A stretch of 33,371 nt of DNA from an uncultured Lachnospiraceae bacterium (GCA_910587085.1 CAJUMC010000031.1:1-33371), one strand, 5' to 3'. Shown: positions 7,480 through 17,220, numbered from the stretch's first letter. Made by a program: numbers and translations. The notes: generated by a model not told the origin, from the letters alone.

Positions 7480-8907
7480 TTACCAGTCCCCGCGCAGCAG
7501 CGGCGTCGCAAGATACACTACCGTACGATCGCTGTCCTGCTCATAGCGCATCGCTACCTGAATGTTAATTTTATTGCGGTCAACACTGACATACTCCGGA
7601 AGCTGGCTGGAATAGGCATAAATTGTATACAGTTCCTTGTCCCGGTTCTCATAAATTATTTTTCCGCCCAGCTCCTTAATCATGGAATTGGCAATTTTGT
7701 TCCAGCGCTCCAGCGGCAAATCCCCGTCATAAGCTCCCAGGAACTGCATTGTTGTCTCAGCCTGCACTACCTGCAGATCCTTCAGCGCCCCCAGCAGAAT
7801 ATCCCGGTAGGAAAGAATGTCGAAATTGACATCATTCCGGATGACAAGCTCCGTATACAGATAAGTGCGCGAGGTATCCTGGCGCAGGGTGATGGCTTTA
7901 ATGGTGGTTGCCGCCTGTTTTGCTTCCTTGTGGTAGGTGTAAACCTGACTTACTTCATTTTCCTGATAATCGGCAGCTCCCTCCATGCGGATTCCCAGAG
8001 AATTGGCAAGGTAACCGATCAGAGCCTGCTTGTCATGCTCTGTCAGAAACGCGGTTCCATAATCCACCGTTATCTGCATGCGGCTTTCCAGACATCCCGA
8101 GTCGGTTACGACAAAGGCATCCGTAATATCTTTCTCCTGGTAGAGAATCCTGTCGGTTGCATATTTTGTGACCATCCCGATCAGCAGAAGCGCGCACAGT
8201 GCAAGGAGCAGCCTGACCCGCCAGCTTTCATTCACGTAAGCGGTAAACTGGCGCCACTCCTCCCGCAGACGTCCTCCAAGAGCCAAGCCTGCCTGTCGTC
8301 CCGAAACGGAGCTGAGCCCGCGGCTGCGTCTGCTGGTGCTGCGATACCGGGAATTGCGGTTTTTCCTCTGCCCGTTTCGTTTCCCCATATTCTGTGCGGA
8401 CATATTTTCATCAACGCGATGCCAGCGTCCATCCTTTTCCGATCTTGCCCATCGTTCCGGACTATTTTCTGCAACAGCCTCAGACCCGTAGCCCCTGCTC
8501 TCCTCCGCCGTGTAAGTATCTGCCTCATAGCGGCGGCTCCTTTCTGCAACAGCCTCAGACCCGTAGCCCCTGCTCTCCTCCGCCGTATACGTATATGCCC
8601 TGTAACCGCGGTTAGTTTCTCCGGTCATTCCAGAATGCCTCTGCGCAGCGGATGCTGCACTTTCCCGGTAGCGCGCACTATTTTCGGAAAATCCCCAAGG
8701 CCTGTCAGCGGTCTTGTCCGTTTCGATACGGATATTCCGTTCCGCTCTCTCCCCTCTGTCCGTTCTTCCGCTTTCCTGCCTCAAGGCCCGCTGTATGTTT
8801 ATTCGCCGCTCCTCTCCATACGCAGAATTTGCGGCGCTGCCGCCCGATCCGCAGTCACCCTCCGCCCCGCGGCTTATCCTGAAGTTTTCTTCCAACTGAT
8901 TTTTCAT
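7480..8907 (-). CDS. YwmB-family membrane-anchored protein with duplicated N-terminal region
   Basis: The product has 475 residues. The C-terminal 215 or so resemble the YwmB/DUF1779 family, a TATA-box-binding-like fold of unknown function usually encoded just after the ATP synthase operon in Firmicutes. Its ending, IQVAMRYEQ...TVVYLATPLLRG, is typical. A single membrane segment lies at about 229-248 (RLLLALCALLLIGMVTKYAT), which would place the YwmB domain outside. The N-terminal 225 or so residues are extra: hydrophilic, rich in Arg, Ser, Gly and Tyr, with TYTAEESRGYGSEAVAE present twice. YwmB proteins are normally much shorter and have a plain signal peptide, so this cytosolic tail is unusual. 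The RBS GGAGG lies inside the terminator that follows atpC, so expression is probably limited by read-through. Confidence 0.8.
   Translation of the reverse strand: MKNQLEENFRISRGAEGDCGSGGSAANSAYGEERRINIQRALRQESGRTDRGERAERNIRIETDKTADRPWGFSENSARYRESAASAAQRHSGMTGETNRGYRAYTYTAEESRGYGSEAVAERSRRYEADTYTAEESRGYGSEAVAENSPERWARSEKDGRWHRVDENMSAQNMGKRNGQRKNRNSRYRSTSRRSRGLSSVSGRQAGLALGGRLREEWRQFTAYVNESWRVRLLLALCALLLIGMVTKYATDRILYQEKDITDAFVVTDSGCLESRMQITVDYGTAFLTEHDKQALIGYLANSLGIRMEGAADYQENEVSQVYTYHKEAKQAATTIKAITLRQDTSRTYLYTELVIRNDVNFDILSYRDILLGALKDLQVVQAETTMQFLGAYDGDLPLERWNKIANSMIKELGGKIIYENRDKELYTIYAYSSQLPEYVSVDRNKINIQVAMRYEQDSDRTVVYLATPLLRGDW
8466..8586 (-). repeat. 46-bp direct repeat, 75-bp period, inside the YwmB gene
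   Basis: The same 46 bases occur at 8466-8511 and 8541-8586. The offset of 75 bp is exactly 25 codons, so the duplication keeps the frame. Both copies encode the same ESRGYGSEAVAE-containing peptide in the cytosolic tail. Confidence 0.9.
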
Positions 8908-8954
8908 AAAAAAACCTCCATTTCGGTAATAAGCATTACCATAAAATGGAGGTT
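8908..8954 (-). terminator. Terminator after atpC that contains the YwmB ribosome binding site
   Basis: AACCTCCATTT (8913-8923) pairs with AAATGGAGGTT (8944-8954), and GGTAAT (8925-8930) pairs with ATTACC (8935-8940) around loop AAGC. On the - strand this 17-bp hairpin runs into seven T residues (8914-8908), then directly into the ATG at 8907. The 3' arm includes GGAGG (8919-8915), the RBS of the YwmB gene. The same element should both end ATP synthase transcripts and mask the RBS. Confidence 0.85.
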
Positions 8955-9008
8955 CTATACTCTGAAGCTGCTTTACTTTGTCTGGTGATGTTTCTGCTGG
9001 TGATACTT

Positions 9009-9428
9009 CTACCGGTGATACTTTTCCGCCAGCGCCAGGCGGATCAGCGATCTGCGCAGTGCCAGCTCAGCCCGCGCTTCGTTCATCTCCGCATCCGCAC
9101 TTTTCAGCCGGCGTTCCGCACGGGTCTTCGCCTCGTTTGCACGGTTGATGTCGATCTCCTCCGGCCACTCGCAGGATTCCGCCAGAATAACCACCTTATC
9201 TCCCAGAATCTCAAGAAAGCCTTCATGAAGCGCCGCTTCCTTTTCTTCTCCGTCCTTCTTGATGCGCAGGACGCCGGGAGCCACGATCGCCGTAAGGGGA
9301 ATATGATCCTTCAGCACACCGATTTCGCCCTCGGTCGTCGTCAGCTCGATCATATCGGCCTCGTCGTCAAGAAAAATCCGGTCGGGAGCAATCACCTGCA
9401 GCCGGAAGTATTTTCCTGTATCTGCCAT
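9009..9428 (-). CDS. atpC: F1Fo ATP synthase subunit epsilon
   Basis: This is the central-stalk subunit that couples and regulates the F1 motor. The roughly 139-residue product has the N-terminal beta-sandwich (FRLQVIAPDRIFLDDEADMIEL, with TTEGEIGVLKDHIPL) and the C-terminal helical hairpin (AKTRAERRLKSADAEMNEAR). The ATG at 9428 is preferred over a GTG at 9434, because AGGAG lies 9 nt before the ATG and too close to the GTG. It starts 12 nt after the atpD stop. After the TAG stop the frame continues with a near copy of the last codons (KYH again) before TAA, a small tail duplication. It is the last gene of the operon before the terminator. Confidence 0.95.
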   Translation of the reverse strand: MADTGKYFRLQVIAPDRIFLDDEADMIELTTTEGEIGVLKDHIPLTAIVAPGVLRIKKDGEEKEAALHEGFLEILGDKVVILAESCEWPEEIDINRANEAKTRAERRLKSADAEMNEARAELALRRSLIRLALAEKYHR

Positions 9429-9440
9429 ACGCACCTACTC

Positions 9441-10832
9441 CTATTTCTTTACTCTGGCGAGCACATCGTCGATGTTGCCCGCATTCAGGAAACAGCTTTC
9501 CGGAATGTCGTCGTGCTTTCCTTCAAGAATCTCCTTGAAGCCCTGGATCGTCTCCTGTACCGGAACATATCTTCCCGGAAGACCGGTAAACTGCTCCGCA
9601 ACATGGAACGGCTGGGACAGGAAGCGTTGTATCTTTCTTGCACGGGATACAAGCATTTTCTCATCCTCCGAGAGCTCATCCATACCGAGAATTGCGATGA
9701 TGTCCTGCAGTTCCTTGTAGCGCTGAAGAATCTCCTGCACGCCGCGGGCCACCTTGTAATGCTCCTCACCGACAATACGCGGGTCAAGGATGCGCGAGGT
9801 GGACTCCAGCGGGTCTACCGCCGGATAAATACCAAGCTCCACAATAGCGCGGGACAGTGCCGTCGTCGCGTCGAGATGGGCAAAGGTAGTCGCCGGCGCC
9901 GGGTCGGTATAGTCGTCGGCCGGCACGTAAACTGCCTGAACCGAGGTGATGGAACCGTTTTTCGTGGAGGTGATGCGCTCCTGCAGCGCACCCATCTCCG
10001 TCTGCAGCGTCGGCTGATAACCTACGGCGCTCGGCATACGGCCAAGCAGCGCGGATACCTCGGAGCCCGCCTGCGTAAAACGGAAAATATTGTCAATGAA
10101 GAGAAGCACGTCCTTTCCGGACTTATCACGGAAATATTCCGCCATGGTCAGACCGGTCAGTCCGACTCTCATTCTCGCTCCCGGCGGCTCGTTCATCTGA
10201 CCGAACACCATGGTCGTTTTATTAATAACGCCGGACTCGATCATTTCATAGTAGAGATCGTTTCCCTCGCGGGTACGCTCGCCGACACCGGTAAACACCG
10301 AATAGCCGTTGTGCTCCGTCGCGATATTGGTGATCAGCTCCTGGATCAGCACGGTTTTGCCTACGCCCGCACCGCCGAACAGACCGATCTTTCCACCCTT
10401 CTGATACGGGCAGAGCAGATCGACCACTTTGATGCCGGTTTCCAGAATTTCCGTCTCCGTGGACTGCTCCTCAAACTTCGGCGCCTTGCGGTGGATCGGC
10501 ATATACTCCACGCCTTCCGGTGCCGGCTTTTCGTCGATCGGCTGGCCGAGGACATTGAACATACGCCCCAGCGTATTCTCGCCGACCGGCACGGTGATGG
10601 CTGCTCCGGTCGCCTCCGCGTCCATACCGCGCACAAGGCCGTCCGTCGGGCCCATCGCGATGCAGCGCACCGTGTCGTCACCCAGATGCTGCGCCACCTC
10701 GACGGTCAGTTCCTTTTCGCCGTTCTTTATCTTAATCGCTTCGTTAATTTCCGGAAGGTTTCCCTCCTGGAACTTAATGTCGAGGACCGCGCCGATAATC
10801 TGAGTGATTTTTCCTATTTTGCTCTGTGCCAA
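9441..10832 (-). CDS. atpD: F1Fo ATP synthase subunit beta (catalytic)
   Basis: This is the catalytic subunit of F1. Walker A is GGAGVGKT, the adenine-site region FTGVGERTREGNDLY is intact, and the DELSE loop (MDELSEDEK) near the C-terminus is clear. I prefer the TTG at 10832, giving 463 residues starting MAQSKIGKITQ. AAAAGGAG lies about 10 nt before it, and most relatives start at this point. An in-frame ATG at 10868 would add 12 charged residues (ARSKEKRSDEK) and has only a weak AGGG site. The gene follows atpG directly. Confidence 0.95.
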   Translation of the reverse strand: MAQSKIGKITQIIGAVLDIKFQEGNLPEINEAIKIKNGEKELTVEVAQHLGDDTVRCIAMGPTDGLVRGMDAEATGAAITVPVGENTLGRMFNVLGQPIDEKPAPEGVEYMPIHRKAPKFEEQSTETEILETGIKVVDLLCPYQKGGKIGLFGGAGVGKTVLIQELITNIATEHNGYSVFTGVGERTREGNDLYYEMIESGVINKTTMVFGQMNEPPGARMRVGLTGLTMAEYFRDKSGKDVLLFIDNIFRFTQAGSEVSALLGRMPSAVGYQPTLQTEMGALQERITSTKNGSITSVQAVYVPADDYTDPAPATTFAHLDATTALSRAIVELGIYPAVDPLESTSRILDPRIVGEEHYKVARGVQEILQRYKELQDIIAILGMDELSEDEKMLVSRARKIQRFLSQPFHVAEQFTGLPGRYVPVQETIQGFKEILEGKHDDIPESCFLNAGNIDDVLARVKK

Positions 10833-10874
10833 CTTTTCGTCACTCCTTTTCTCTTTACTTCTGGCCATGCTGCC

Positions 10875-11744
10875 CTAGCTGATTGCGTTCGCTCCGGCAA
10901 TGATTTCGGTAAGCTCCTGTGTGATCGAGCTCTGGCGGGCACGATTGTACTTCAGGGACAGATCGGAAATCATCTCGTCCGCGTTGCTGGTCGCCGCATC
11001 CATCGCCTGCATGCGGGCTCCGTTTTCGCTGGCGAGCGCCTGAACCAGTGCTCCGTAAATCAGGCTGTTGATATATTTCGGAATGATAAGGTCCAGCGCC
11101 TCTTCCGCCCTCGGCTCATAATTCATCAGCACCAGGCTTTCGGCGCTATCTTCCGCACCGGCTTCCTCCGCCGTCTTCGTCTCAACCGGGAGCAGCTTCA
11201 GGAACGTCGGGATATGGACCACCGTATTTTTAAACACCGTGTATGCGATATAGATCTCGCCCACTTCTCCCGACACAAATGCGTCAAGAACGGCTCTTCC
11301 GATATCAATTGCATCCCGGAACATCGGCTCGTTGATCACCTCGGAATAGTCCGCCCGGATCGTGTAGCCGCGCCTGGCCAGAGTATCCCTCCCCTTGCGC
11401 CCGACGGCGTAGATCAGAGCGTCCTCCTTCGGTATCCCGCTGCCCGTTATCAGCTTGATTACATTGGAGTTATAGCCGCCGGCAAGTCCGCGGTTGGAGG
11501 TGACCACAATGATCGCCTTTTTCGGCGAACTGCCCGCGTTCAGATAAGGATGTGACAAGGTACTGGACTTTTTCAGCATGGAGCTCACGGTCTGATACAT
11601 ATAGTTGAAGTACGGCAGCGACTGTTCCGCGCGCGTCTTCGCCTTCTGAAGCTTTACCGTGGAAACGAGCTTCATGGCCTTGGTGATCTGCCCGGTACTC
11701 TGAATACTCTCTTTCCGCCTTTTGATATCCCTCATTGAGGCCAT
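10875..11744 (-). CDS. atpG: F1Fo ATP synthase subunit gamma
   Basis: This is the rotating central shaft, 289 residues. The N-terminal helix MASMRDIKRRKESIQSTGQI and the C-terminal helix (MDAATSNADEMISDLSLKYN, then RARQSSITQELTEI) are the two strands of the coiled-coil shaft and are well conserved. AGAGGG precedes the ATG. The gene lies between atpA and atpD, with gaps of 18 nt and up to 42 nt depending on the atpD start chosen. Confidence 0.96.
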   Translation of the reverse strand: MASMRDIKRRKESIQSTGQITKAMKLVSTVKLQKAKTRAEQSLPYFNYMYQTVSSMLKKSSTLSHPYLNAGSSPKKAIIVVTSNRGLAGGYNSNVIKLITGSGIPKEDALIYAVGRKGRDTLARRGYTIRADYSEVINEPMFRDAIDIGRAVLDAFVSGEVGEIYIAYTVFKNTVVHIPTFLKLLPVETKTAEEAGAEDSAESLVLMNYEPRAEEALDLIIPKYINSLIYGALVQALASENGARMQAMDAATSNADEMISDLSLKYNRARQSSITQELTEIIAGANAIS

Positions 11745-11762
11745 AGCTTCACACCCTCTCTA

Positions 11763-13271
<1,509 letters not shown>

Positions 13272-13311
13272 GAGATAAGCACCTTCCTTCTATAAATAGT
13301 CTGGTTTTGTT

Positions 13312-13860
13312 TTATGAAAGCTGAATTTTCTGCAGCTGTTTTTCTATATGCGACAGCTTGGTGCGGATACTGCTGTCCACAACGCGGTCGCCGATCCGGA
13401 TCACCATTCCGCCGATCAGCGCTGCATCCACCCTGTAATGGATCTCCAATGCGGCAAAATCGGTTGTCGCAAGCACCTTTTTCTCGACCTTCGCCTTCTG
13501 CGCCGCAGTCAGCTCGGCCGCCGAGGTCACTTCGACCACCCCGATCTTTTTGTAATCCTTCACTAACGAAAGAAAATAGCCTAGGATCGCGTCCAGCTCA
13601 TCCGCCCGCCCCTTCTCAACGACCAGCGAGAGAAAACCCGTCATATCGTCGGAAACTCTGCCGCGGAAAATATTCTCCACCGCATTCAGCTTTTCCTCCC
13701 TGCTGATTTTAGGGTGAGTCAGAAGAAGCGTCAGCTCCCTGCTCTGCACAAGCACTTCGCGCACGGCCGCGGCCTCCTCGTAAAGCGCGTCCACGGACTG
13801 CCTCTCCAGAGCCAGATCGAACAGGGCTTCTCCGTATACCTTGGATACTAATTTCGCCAT
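13312..13860 (-). CDS. atpH: F1Fo ATP synthase subunit delta
   Basis: This peripheral-stalk subunit (OSCP type) ties subunit b to the top of F1. At 182 residues it has normal length. The N-terminal six-helix part starts KVYGEALFDLALE, and the C-terminal signature GGMVIRIGDRVVDSSIRTKL is intact. Its first 13 nt overlap the end of atpF, so the two are probably translationally coupled. AGGTG sits 7 nt before the ATG. Confidence 0.95.
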   Translation of the reverse strand: MAKLVSKVYGEALFDLALERQSVDALYEEAAAVREVLVQSRELTLLLTHPKISREEKLNAVENIFRGRVSDDMTGFLSLVVEKGRADELDAILGYFLSLVKDYKKIGVVEVTSAAELTAAQKAKVEKKVLATTDFAALEIHYRVDAALIGGMVIRIGDRVVDSSIRTKLSHIEKQLQKIQLS

Positions 13861-14456
13861 GTATCATCACCTATCTCATTCAAAGCTTCGTCCACGAGCT
13901 GCGACTGTTTCTCTTCATCCATGCTTTCCGCGACAAACTTGCCAGCCATCATAGATGCAACGGAAATCATTTCTCTCTTTATTTCGTCCTTCATCTTATT
14001 CTTTTCGAGCTCAATTTCCCTGTTCGCTCTCTGTGCAATTCTCGCTGCCTCCTCATGAGCCTCTGCAAGGATCTCGGCCTCCTTTTTCATGGCCTTCTTT
14101 CTGCCCTCGCTCAAGATCTCATCCACCTCCGTGTCCGCAGCCTGTACCTTGGCATCGTACTCGGCCTTGAAGCGAAGCGCGTCCTCCTTATCCTTTGCAG
14201 CCGCATCCAGATCCCCCTGGATTTTCGCACGGCGTTGCTCCAGAAGATTCCGCGCAGGATTGAACAGGAGATAGGATAACAGCAGGAACAAGACGAACAC
14301 GGCGATCAGCGTAATGACGATATCTGCCAGCAGCTGAGCGTCCAGGCCGAAAATACGGTTCATCCAGGAAAACAGACCCCTGCCGTCCTCGTCGCTGATT
14401 ACGCCCCCGTTCAGAAATACGCCGCCCGCGTTAATACTGCTCATCAAACTGCCCAC
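13848..14456 (-). CDS. atpF: F1Fo ATP synthase subunit b
   Basis: This is the peripheral-stalk subunit: one membrane helix (about residues 42-66, LLADIVITLIAVFVLFLLLS) followed by a long charged coiled coil. The start is GTG at 14456 with GGGAGG 7 nt upstream. The product has 202 residues, longer than the usual 160-170. The excess is about 30 residues before the membrane helix (SINAGGVFLNGGVISDEDGRG). The gene overlaps atpH by 13 nt. Confidence 0.94.
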   Translation of the reverse strand: MGSLMSSINAGGVFLNGGVISDEDGRGLFSWMNRIFGLDAQLLADIVITLIAVFVLFLLLSYLLFNPARNLLEQRRAKIQGDLDAAAKDKEDALRFKAEYDAKVQAADTEVDEILSEGRKKAMKKEAEILAEAHEEAARIAQRANREIELEKNKMKDEIKREMISVASMMAGKFVAESMDEEKQSQLVDEALNEIGDDTWRN

Positions 14457-14500
14457 TGCTTTGCCTCCCTTCGGTTGCTGATTTTATGTGTCCTCTAAAA

Positions 14501-14758
14501 TCAAAGCCTGCCGATCAGCGGGTTGGCAAACAGCAGAATAATGGCAACCGCGAAGCCGTAAAGACCGGTGGTCTCGGCAACTGCCTGACCAAGAAGCATG
14601 GTGGACATGATCGTACCCTTAGCTCCCGGGTTGCGTCCAACGGCCGCTGCGCCGTGACCTGCAGCGATACCCTGACCAACACCAGGTCCGATACCTGCGA
14701 TCATCGCGAGACCTGCGCCAATTGCGGAACATGCTAAAATTAAACCTCTATCTGTCAT
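14501..14758 (-). CDS. atpE: F1Fo ATP synthase subunit c, probable Na+ type
   Basis: This is the rotor-ring subunit: two membrane helices around a polar loop (RNP at 42-44), 85 residues. The ion-binding carboxylate is Glu62. Gln29, Val60, Thr63 and Tyr67 occupy the positions that, in the Na+-type ring of Ilyobacter tartaricus, hold Gln32, Val63, Ser66 and Tyr70. Thr at the Ser66 position is also found in Na+ types. Residues are seen directly; Na+ coupling is an inference from them. AAGGAGG lies 8 nt before the ATG. The N-terminus is short (MTDRG). Confidence 0.95.
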   Translation of the reverse strand: MTDRGLILACSAIGAGLAMIAGIGPGVGQGIAAGHGAAAVGRNPGAKGTIMSTMLLGQAVAETTGLYGFAVAIILLFANPLIGRL

Positions 14759-14839
14759 TCTGGTTTCCTCCTTAAAAAATATAATTCGCTTTTTTGAAAT
14801 TGACCGCCCGGAAGAGCTGCCGCTGCCGGCCTGATTGCT

Positions 14840-15604
14840 CTACTCCTCCTCAAAGGTATTTGAGATAAATACCATCGTCAGCATACAGAATACATACGTC
14901 TGAATTGCACCCGAAAATACGTCAAAATATCCGTGCAGCACTGCGGGCCACGCAATCAGTACGAATTTGTTAAGCAGCCCGTAGACCAGTCCCATCATTA
15001 CCGTGCCCGAAAGTACGTTGCCGAACAGACGGAGCGACATGGACAGCGGCGTCGCAAGCTCGCCGATAATATTGATCGGCGTCAGAAGAACAGGCTTGAA
15101 CAGATTCGTGATATGTCCCATTTTCTGATACTTGAAGCCGTTGTAATGGATCAGGATAAATGTAATCAGCGCCAGTCCAAAGGTAACACCATAGTCTGCG
15201 GTCGGCGGTCGAAGTCCGAACAGCCCGGCGATATTGGCCAGCAGGATAAAACAGAAAATCGTTCCGATGTAGTTCGCGAATTTGCCGCCGTGCTTCTCTC
15301 CCATGTTTGTCTTGGTTAGATTATCAATCGCGTCGACCATGTATTCAATCGCGTTCAGGAACGGTCCCGGTGCTTTTTCCGGATCTGCTTTCCTGATTAC
15401 TCTGTTTGCTATCAATGCAAAGACCGTCAGCGCAAGTATCACGATCAGCAATGTGATATGCGTCGTTGTCAGCCAGACCTCCTGGCCCAGGAACCTGTAC
15501 TGCACAAATCCGTTCACGCCGAAGGATACGTCGCTGTCGGAACTGAGCTGCAGCAGATTCTGCCCTGCAAAGCCTGTCGAAAGCAAACTGCTTCCAATGC
15601 CCAC
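14840..15604 (-). CDS. atpB: F1Fo ATP synthase subunit a
   Basis: This is the stator channel subunit, 254 residues with about five to six membrane helices. The essential arginine is Arg192 in PLSMSLRLFGN, with the expected flanking residues. The start is GTG at 15604, with AGGAGG 8 nt upstream. It follows the atpI-type gene after 4 nt. Confidence 0.95.
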   Translation of the reverse strand: MGIGSSLLSTGFAGQNLLQLSSDSDVSFGVNGFVQYRFLGQEVWLTTTHITLLIVILALTVFALIANRVIRKADPEKAPGPFLNAIEYMVDAIDNLTKTNMGEKHGGKFANYIGTIFCFILLANIAGLFGLRPPTADYGVTFGLALITFILIHYNGFKYQKMGHITNLFKPVLLTPINIIGELATPLSMSLRLFGNVLSGTVMMGLVYGLLNKFVLIAWPAVLHGYFDVFSGAIQTYVFCMLTMVFISNTFEEE

Positions 15605-15608
15605 TTTC

Positions 15609-16376
15609 TCACCCTCCTTTGCTTAAAAATTTTATTACTTTATGAGTTAACGGCTGTAAATATGCCGAAAACTTCAAGCTGAATGTACCCAGGAGCACAC
15701 CGATAATATGGAACACCTGCGGCAGAAGCCCCCCGGCCAGAAACGCGGCGGCCGCAATCAGCAGCCTTTTCATCGCGCTCCGTTTCGTGTATTTCCCCGC
15801 CGCTTCTTCATCCATATCAAGCGCACGGTCAATCGTTACATAAAGATGCCACAGCAGCACCCCTGCCGTAAAACCGCCGAGCAGCACGCCTAGCACCCAG
15901 CGCAGCCGGGCCCCATCCATAATAATACAGCCTGCGCCCGCAAAAATCAATGAGAAAAATACGACGCCGGCCGCCATATCGCGGATTGTCTCCCTCGCCG
16001 TAAGCGCGTCCTCCTCGGGCGTGACCGTACTGAGTATCTCATCCTTCCCGGCAGAACCCGGATTTTCAGCAGAATTTCCGAGCTCTTCCTTTTCCGGCGC
16101 CGCAAAGGAATTCTCGCGGTGACCGGTTTCTTTCGCGGAAAGCTTCTCCGGCGGGTTTTCGGGTGAATTCTCAATACCGGTTTCCTTCGCAGATAACCTC
16201 TCCGGCGGGTTTTCGGGTGAATTCTCAATACCGGTTTCCTTCGCAGATAACCTCTCCGGTGGGGCTTCGGACAAATCCCGAATGCCGGCTGATTCTGCCG
16301 GATTCCCTTCCCTGACAGACCCGACAGCACGTTGTGCGCTTTCTTTATTCTCCTCCGCTTCGTTTACGCCAGGCAT
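15609..16376 (-). CDS. AtpI-type ATP synthase accessory membrane protein with tandem-repeat N-terminus
   Basis: The C-terminal 130 or so residues hold about four membrane helices (MAAGVVFFSLIFAGAGCIIM; WVLGVLLGGFTAGVLLWHLY; LLIAAAAFLAGGLLPQVFHI; then a shorter segment). This matches the ATP synthase subunit I family, which helps c-ring assembly. The N-terminal 125 or so residues are acidic and repetitive, with an 18-residue unit (ERLSAKETGIENSPENPP) repeated about three times. They have no family counterpart that I know of. The ATG at 16376 has GGAGGAGG upstream, so I reject a longer reading that starts at 16439. The gene overlaps the end of the atpZ-type gene by 32 nt and precedes atpB. Family membership is inferred from topology and position. 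Confidence 0.75.
   Translation of the reverse strand: MPGVNEAEENKESAQRAVGSVREGNPAESAGIRDLSEAPPERLSAKETGIENSPENPPERLSAKETGIENSPENPPEKLSAKETGHRENSFAAPEKEELGNSAENPGSAGKDEILSTVTPEEDALTARETIRDMAAGVVFFSLIFAGAGCIIMDGARLRWVLGVLLGGFTAGVLLWHLYVTIDRALDMDEEAAGKYTKRSAMKRLLIAAAAFLAGGLLPQVFHIIGVLLGTFSLKFSAYLQPLTHKVIKFLSKGG
16093..16260 (-). repeat. 54-bp in-frame tandem repeat in the AtpI-type gene
   Basis: Two identical 54-bp units lie at 16147-16200 and 16201-16254. A diverged unit precedes them (16093-16146), and a short degenerate start of a fourth follows. The unit is 18 codons, so the frame is kept. Identity between the two central units implies a recent duplication. Confidence 0.9.
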
Positions 16377-16956
16377 TAAATTCCTCCTCCGCTTCCTGTC
16401 TCCGATCCTTCGGCATTTCTTTAACCGAGCCGGCCTCACTGCGCTGCTCCGCCAGCTGTGCCCGCAGCCTGCGTGCTCTTACGCCGCTGATTTCCTGCGG
16501 GACTGCCGCCTTGCTGCTGCCGGATTTCATTTCCTGGTTCGGCGCTGCCTTGTTTTTTGCGCGTTCCTTTTCAAACTCCTTCCAGTAGGCCAGCTCCTGC
16601 TCCTCCCGCCGAAGGTCTTCCGCATAAAACGGCTTTGTCAGCCTGTAAACATTGCGGAAGGCTGCCAGAAATCCAAACAGCAGAAAAACAAGAAACAAAA
16701 AGCCGGCGTCCGTAAGCCGATCCAGCCAGTACCCGATCAGTCCTCCCACTAAAATCGGTGTGAGCATGCTGACCCCGATCTGTGTAATCATCAGAACAGA
16801 CTTTCCGACAGACATGCTGCGGGAACCCTTCCGTGCCGAACCGGAATCCGTTCCGGAAACCGCTCTGCGCGCCGTATCTTCACCGGCATGCACCCCCGTC
16901 CTCCGGCTTTCCTCTTTCTCTGCATTCTGACCTGCGCCGTTATCCCGCTCCGCCAC
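16345..16956 (-). CDS. AtpZ/AtpI-family protein, first gene of the ATP synthase operon
   Basis: The product has 203 residues. The core QIGVSMLTPILVGGLIGYWL, followed by a second helix LFLVFLLFGFLAAFRNVYRL, is the two-helix signature of AtpZ-type proteins encoded ahead of ATP synthase genes. These are linked to Mg2+/Ca2+ transport or Fo assembly in some bacteria. The family is usually 70-100 residues long; here there are about 50 extra hydrophilic residues before the core and about 95 charged helical residues after it. The start is GTG at 16956 with GGGAGG 7 nt upstream. It opens the operon. Confidence 0.8.
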   Translation of the reverse strand: MAERDNGAGQNAEKEESRRTGVHAGEDTARRAVSGTDSGSARKGSRSMSVGKSVLMITQIGVSMLTPILVGGLIGYWLDRLTDAGFLFLVFLLFGFLAAFRNVYRLTKPFYAEDLRREEQELAYWKEFEKERAKNKAAPNQEMKSGSSKAAVPQEISGVRARRLRAQLAEQRSEAGSVKEMPKDRRQEAEEEFNAWRKRSGGE

Positions 16957-17191
16957 TCGGATGCCTCCCTTTTCTGAATTTCTGCCGTTCGTCCGCGCAA
17001 TGCGATACCGGTTCTTCCCCGGAAGCGCTCCCGGCCGGAATCAGCACTGTGATATCCGTCTGTTCCGTATGTATGCGGTACTCTTTCCTAAATGATATGC
17101 CTTCCGCGAAACGGCATGCCTGATCATTCTGTCTGCGGCACTTAAACCGTCCTCTCCTGCAAAAATATCCGAAAAAAAGGACACACATGCA

Positions 17192-17220
17192 ATAATAACA
17201 CATTCCGGAAAAAATGTATA
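17192..17220 (-). promoter_or_regulatory. Candidate sigma-A promoter of the ATP synthase operon
   Basis: On the - strand, TATACA (17220-17215) and TATTAT (17197-17192) are separated by 17 bp, with a TG one base before the -10 (extended -10). The predicted transcript starts near 17185, giving a leader of about 230 nt before the GTG at 16956. Confidence 0.5.

Noticed and set aside
7930..8988. A + strand frame with internal repeats opposite the YwmB gene
   Set aside because: The repeats are the shadow of the YwmB tandem duplication, and the frame runs through the terminator hairpin.
8946..11555. An 869-codon open frame on the + strand
   Set aside because: It lies fully antisense to atpC, atpD and atpG, which are unmistakable. 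It has no recognisable domain; GC-rich coding DNA often leaves long open frames on the opposite strand.
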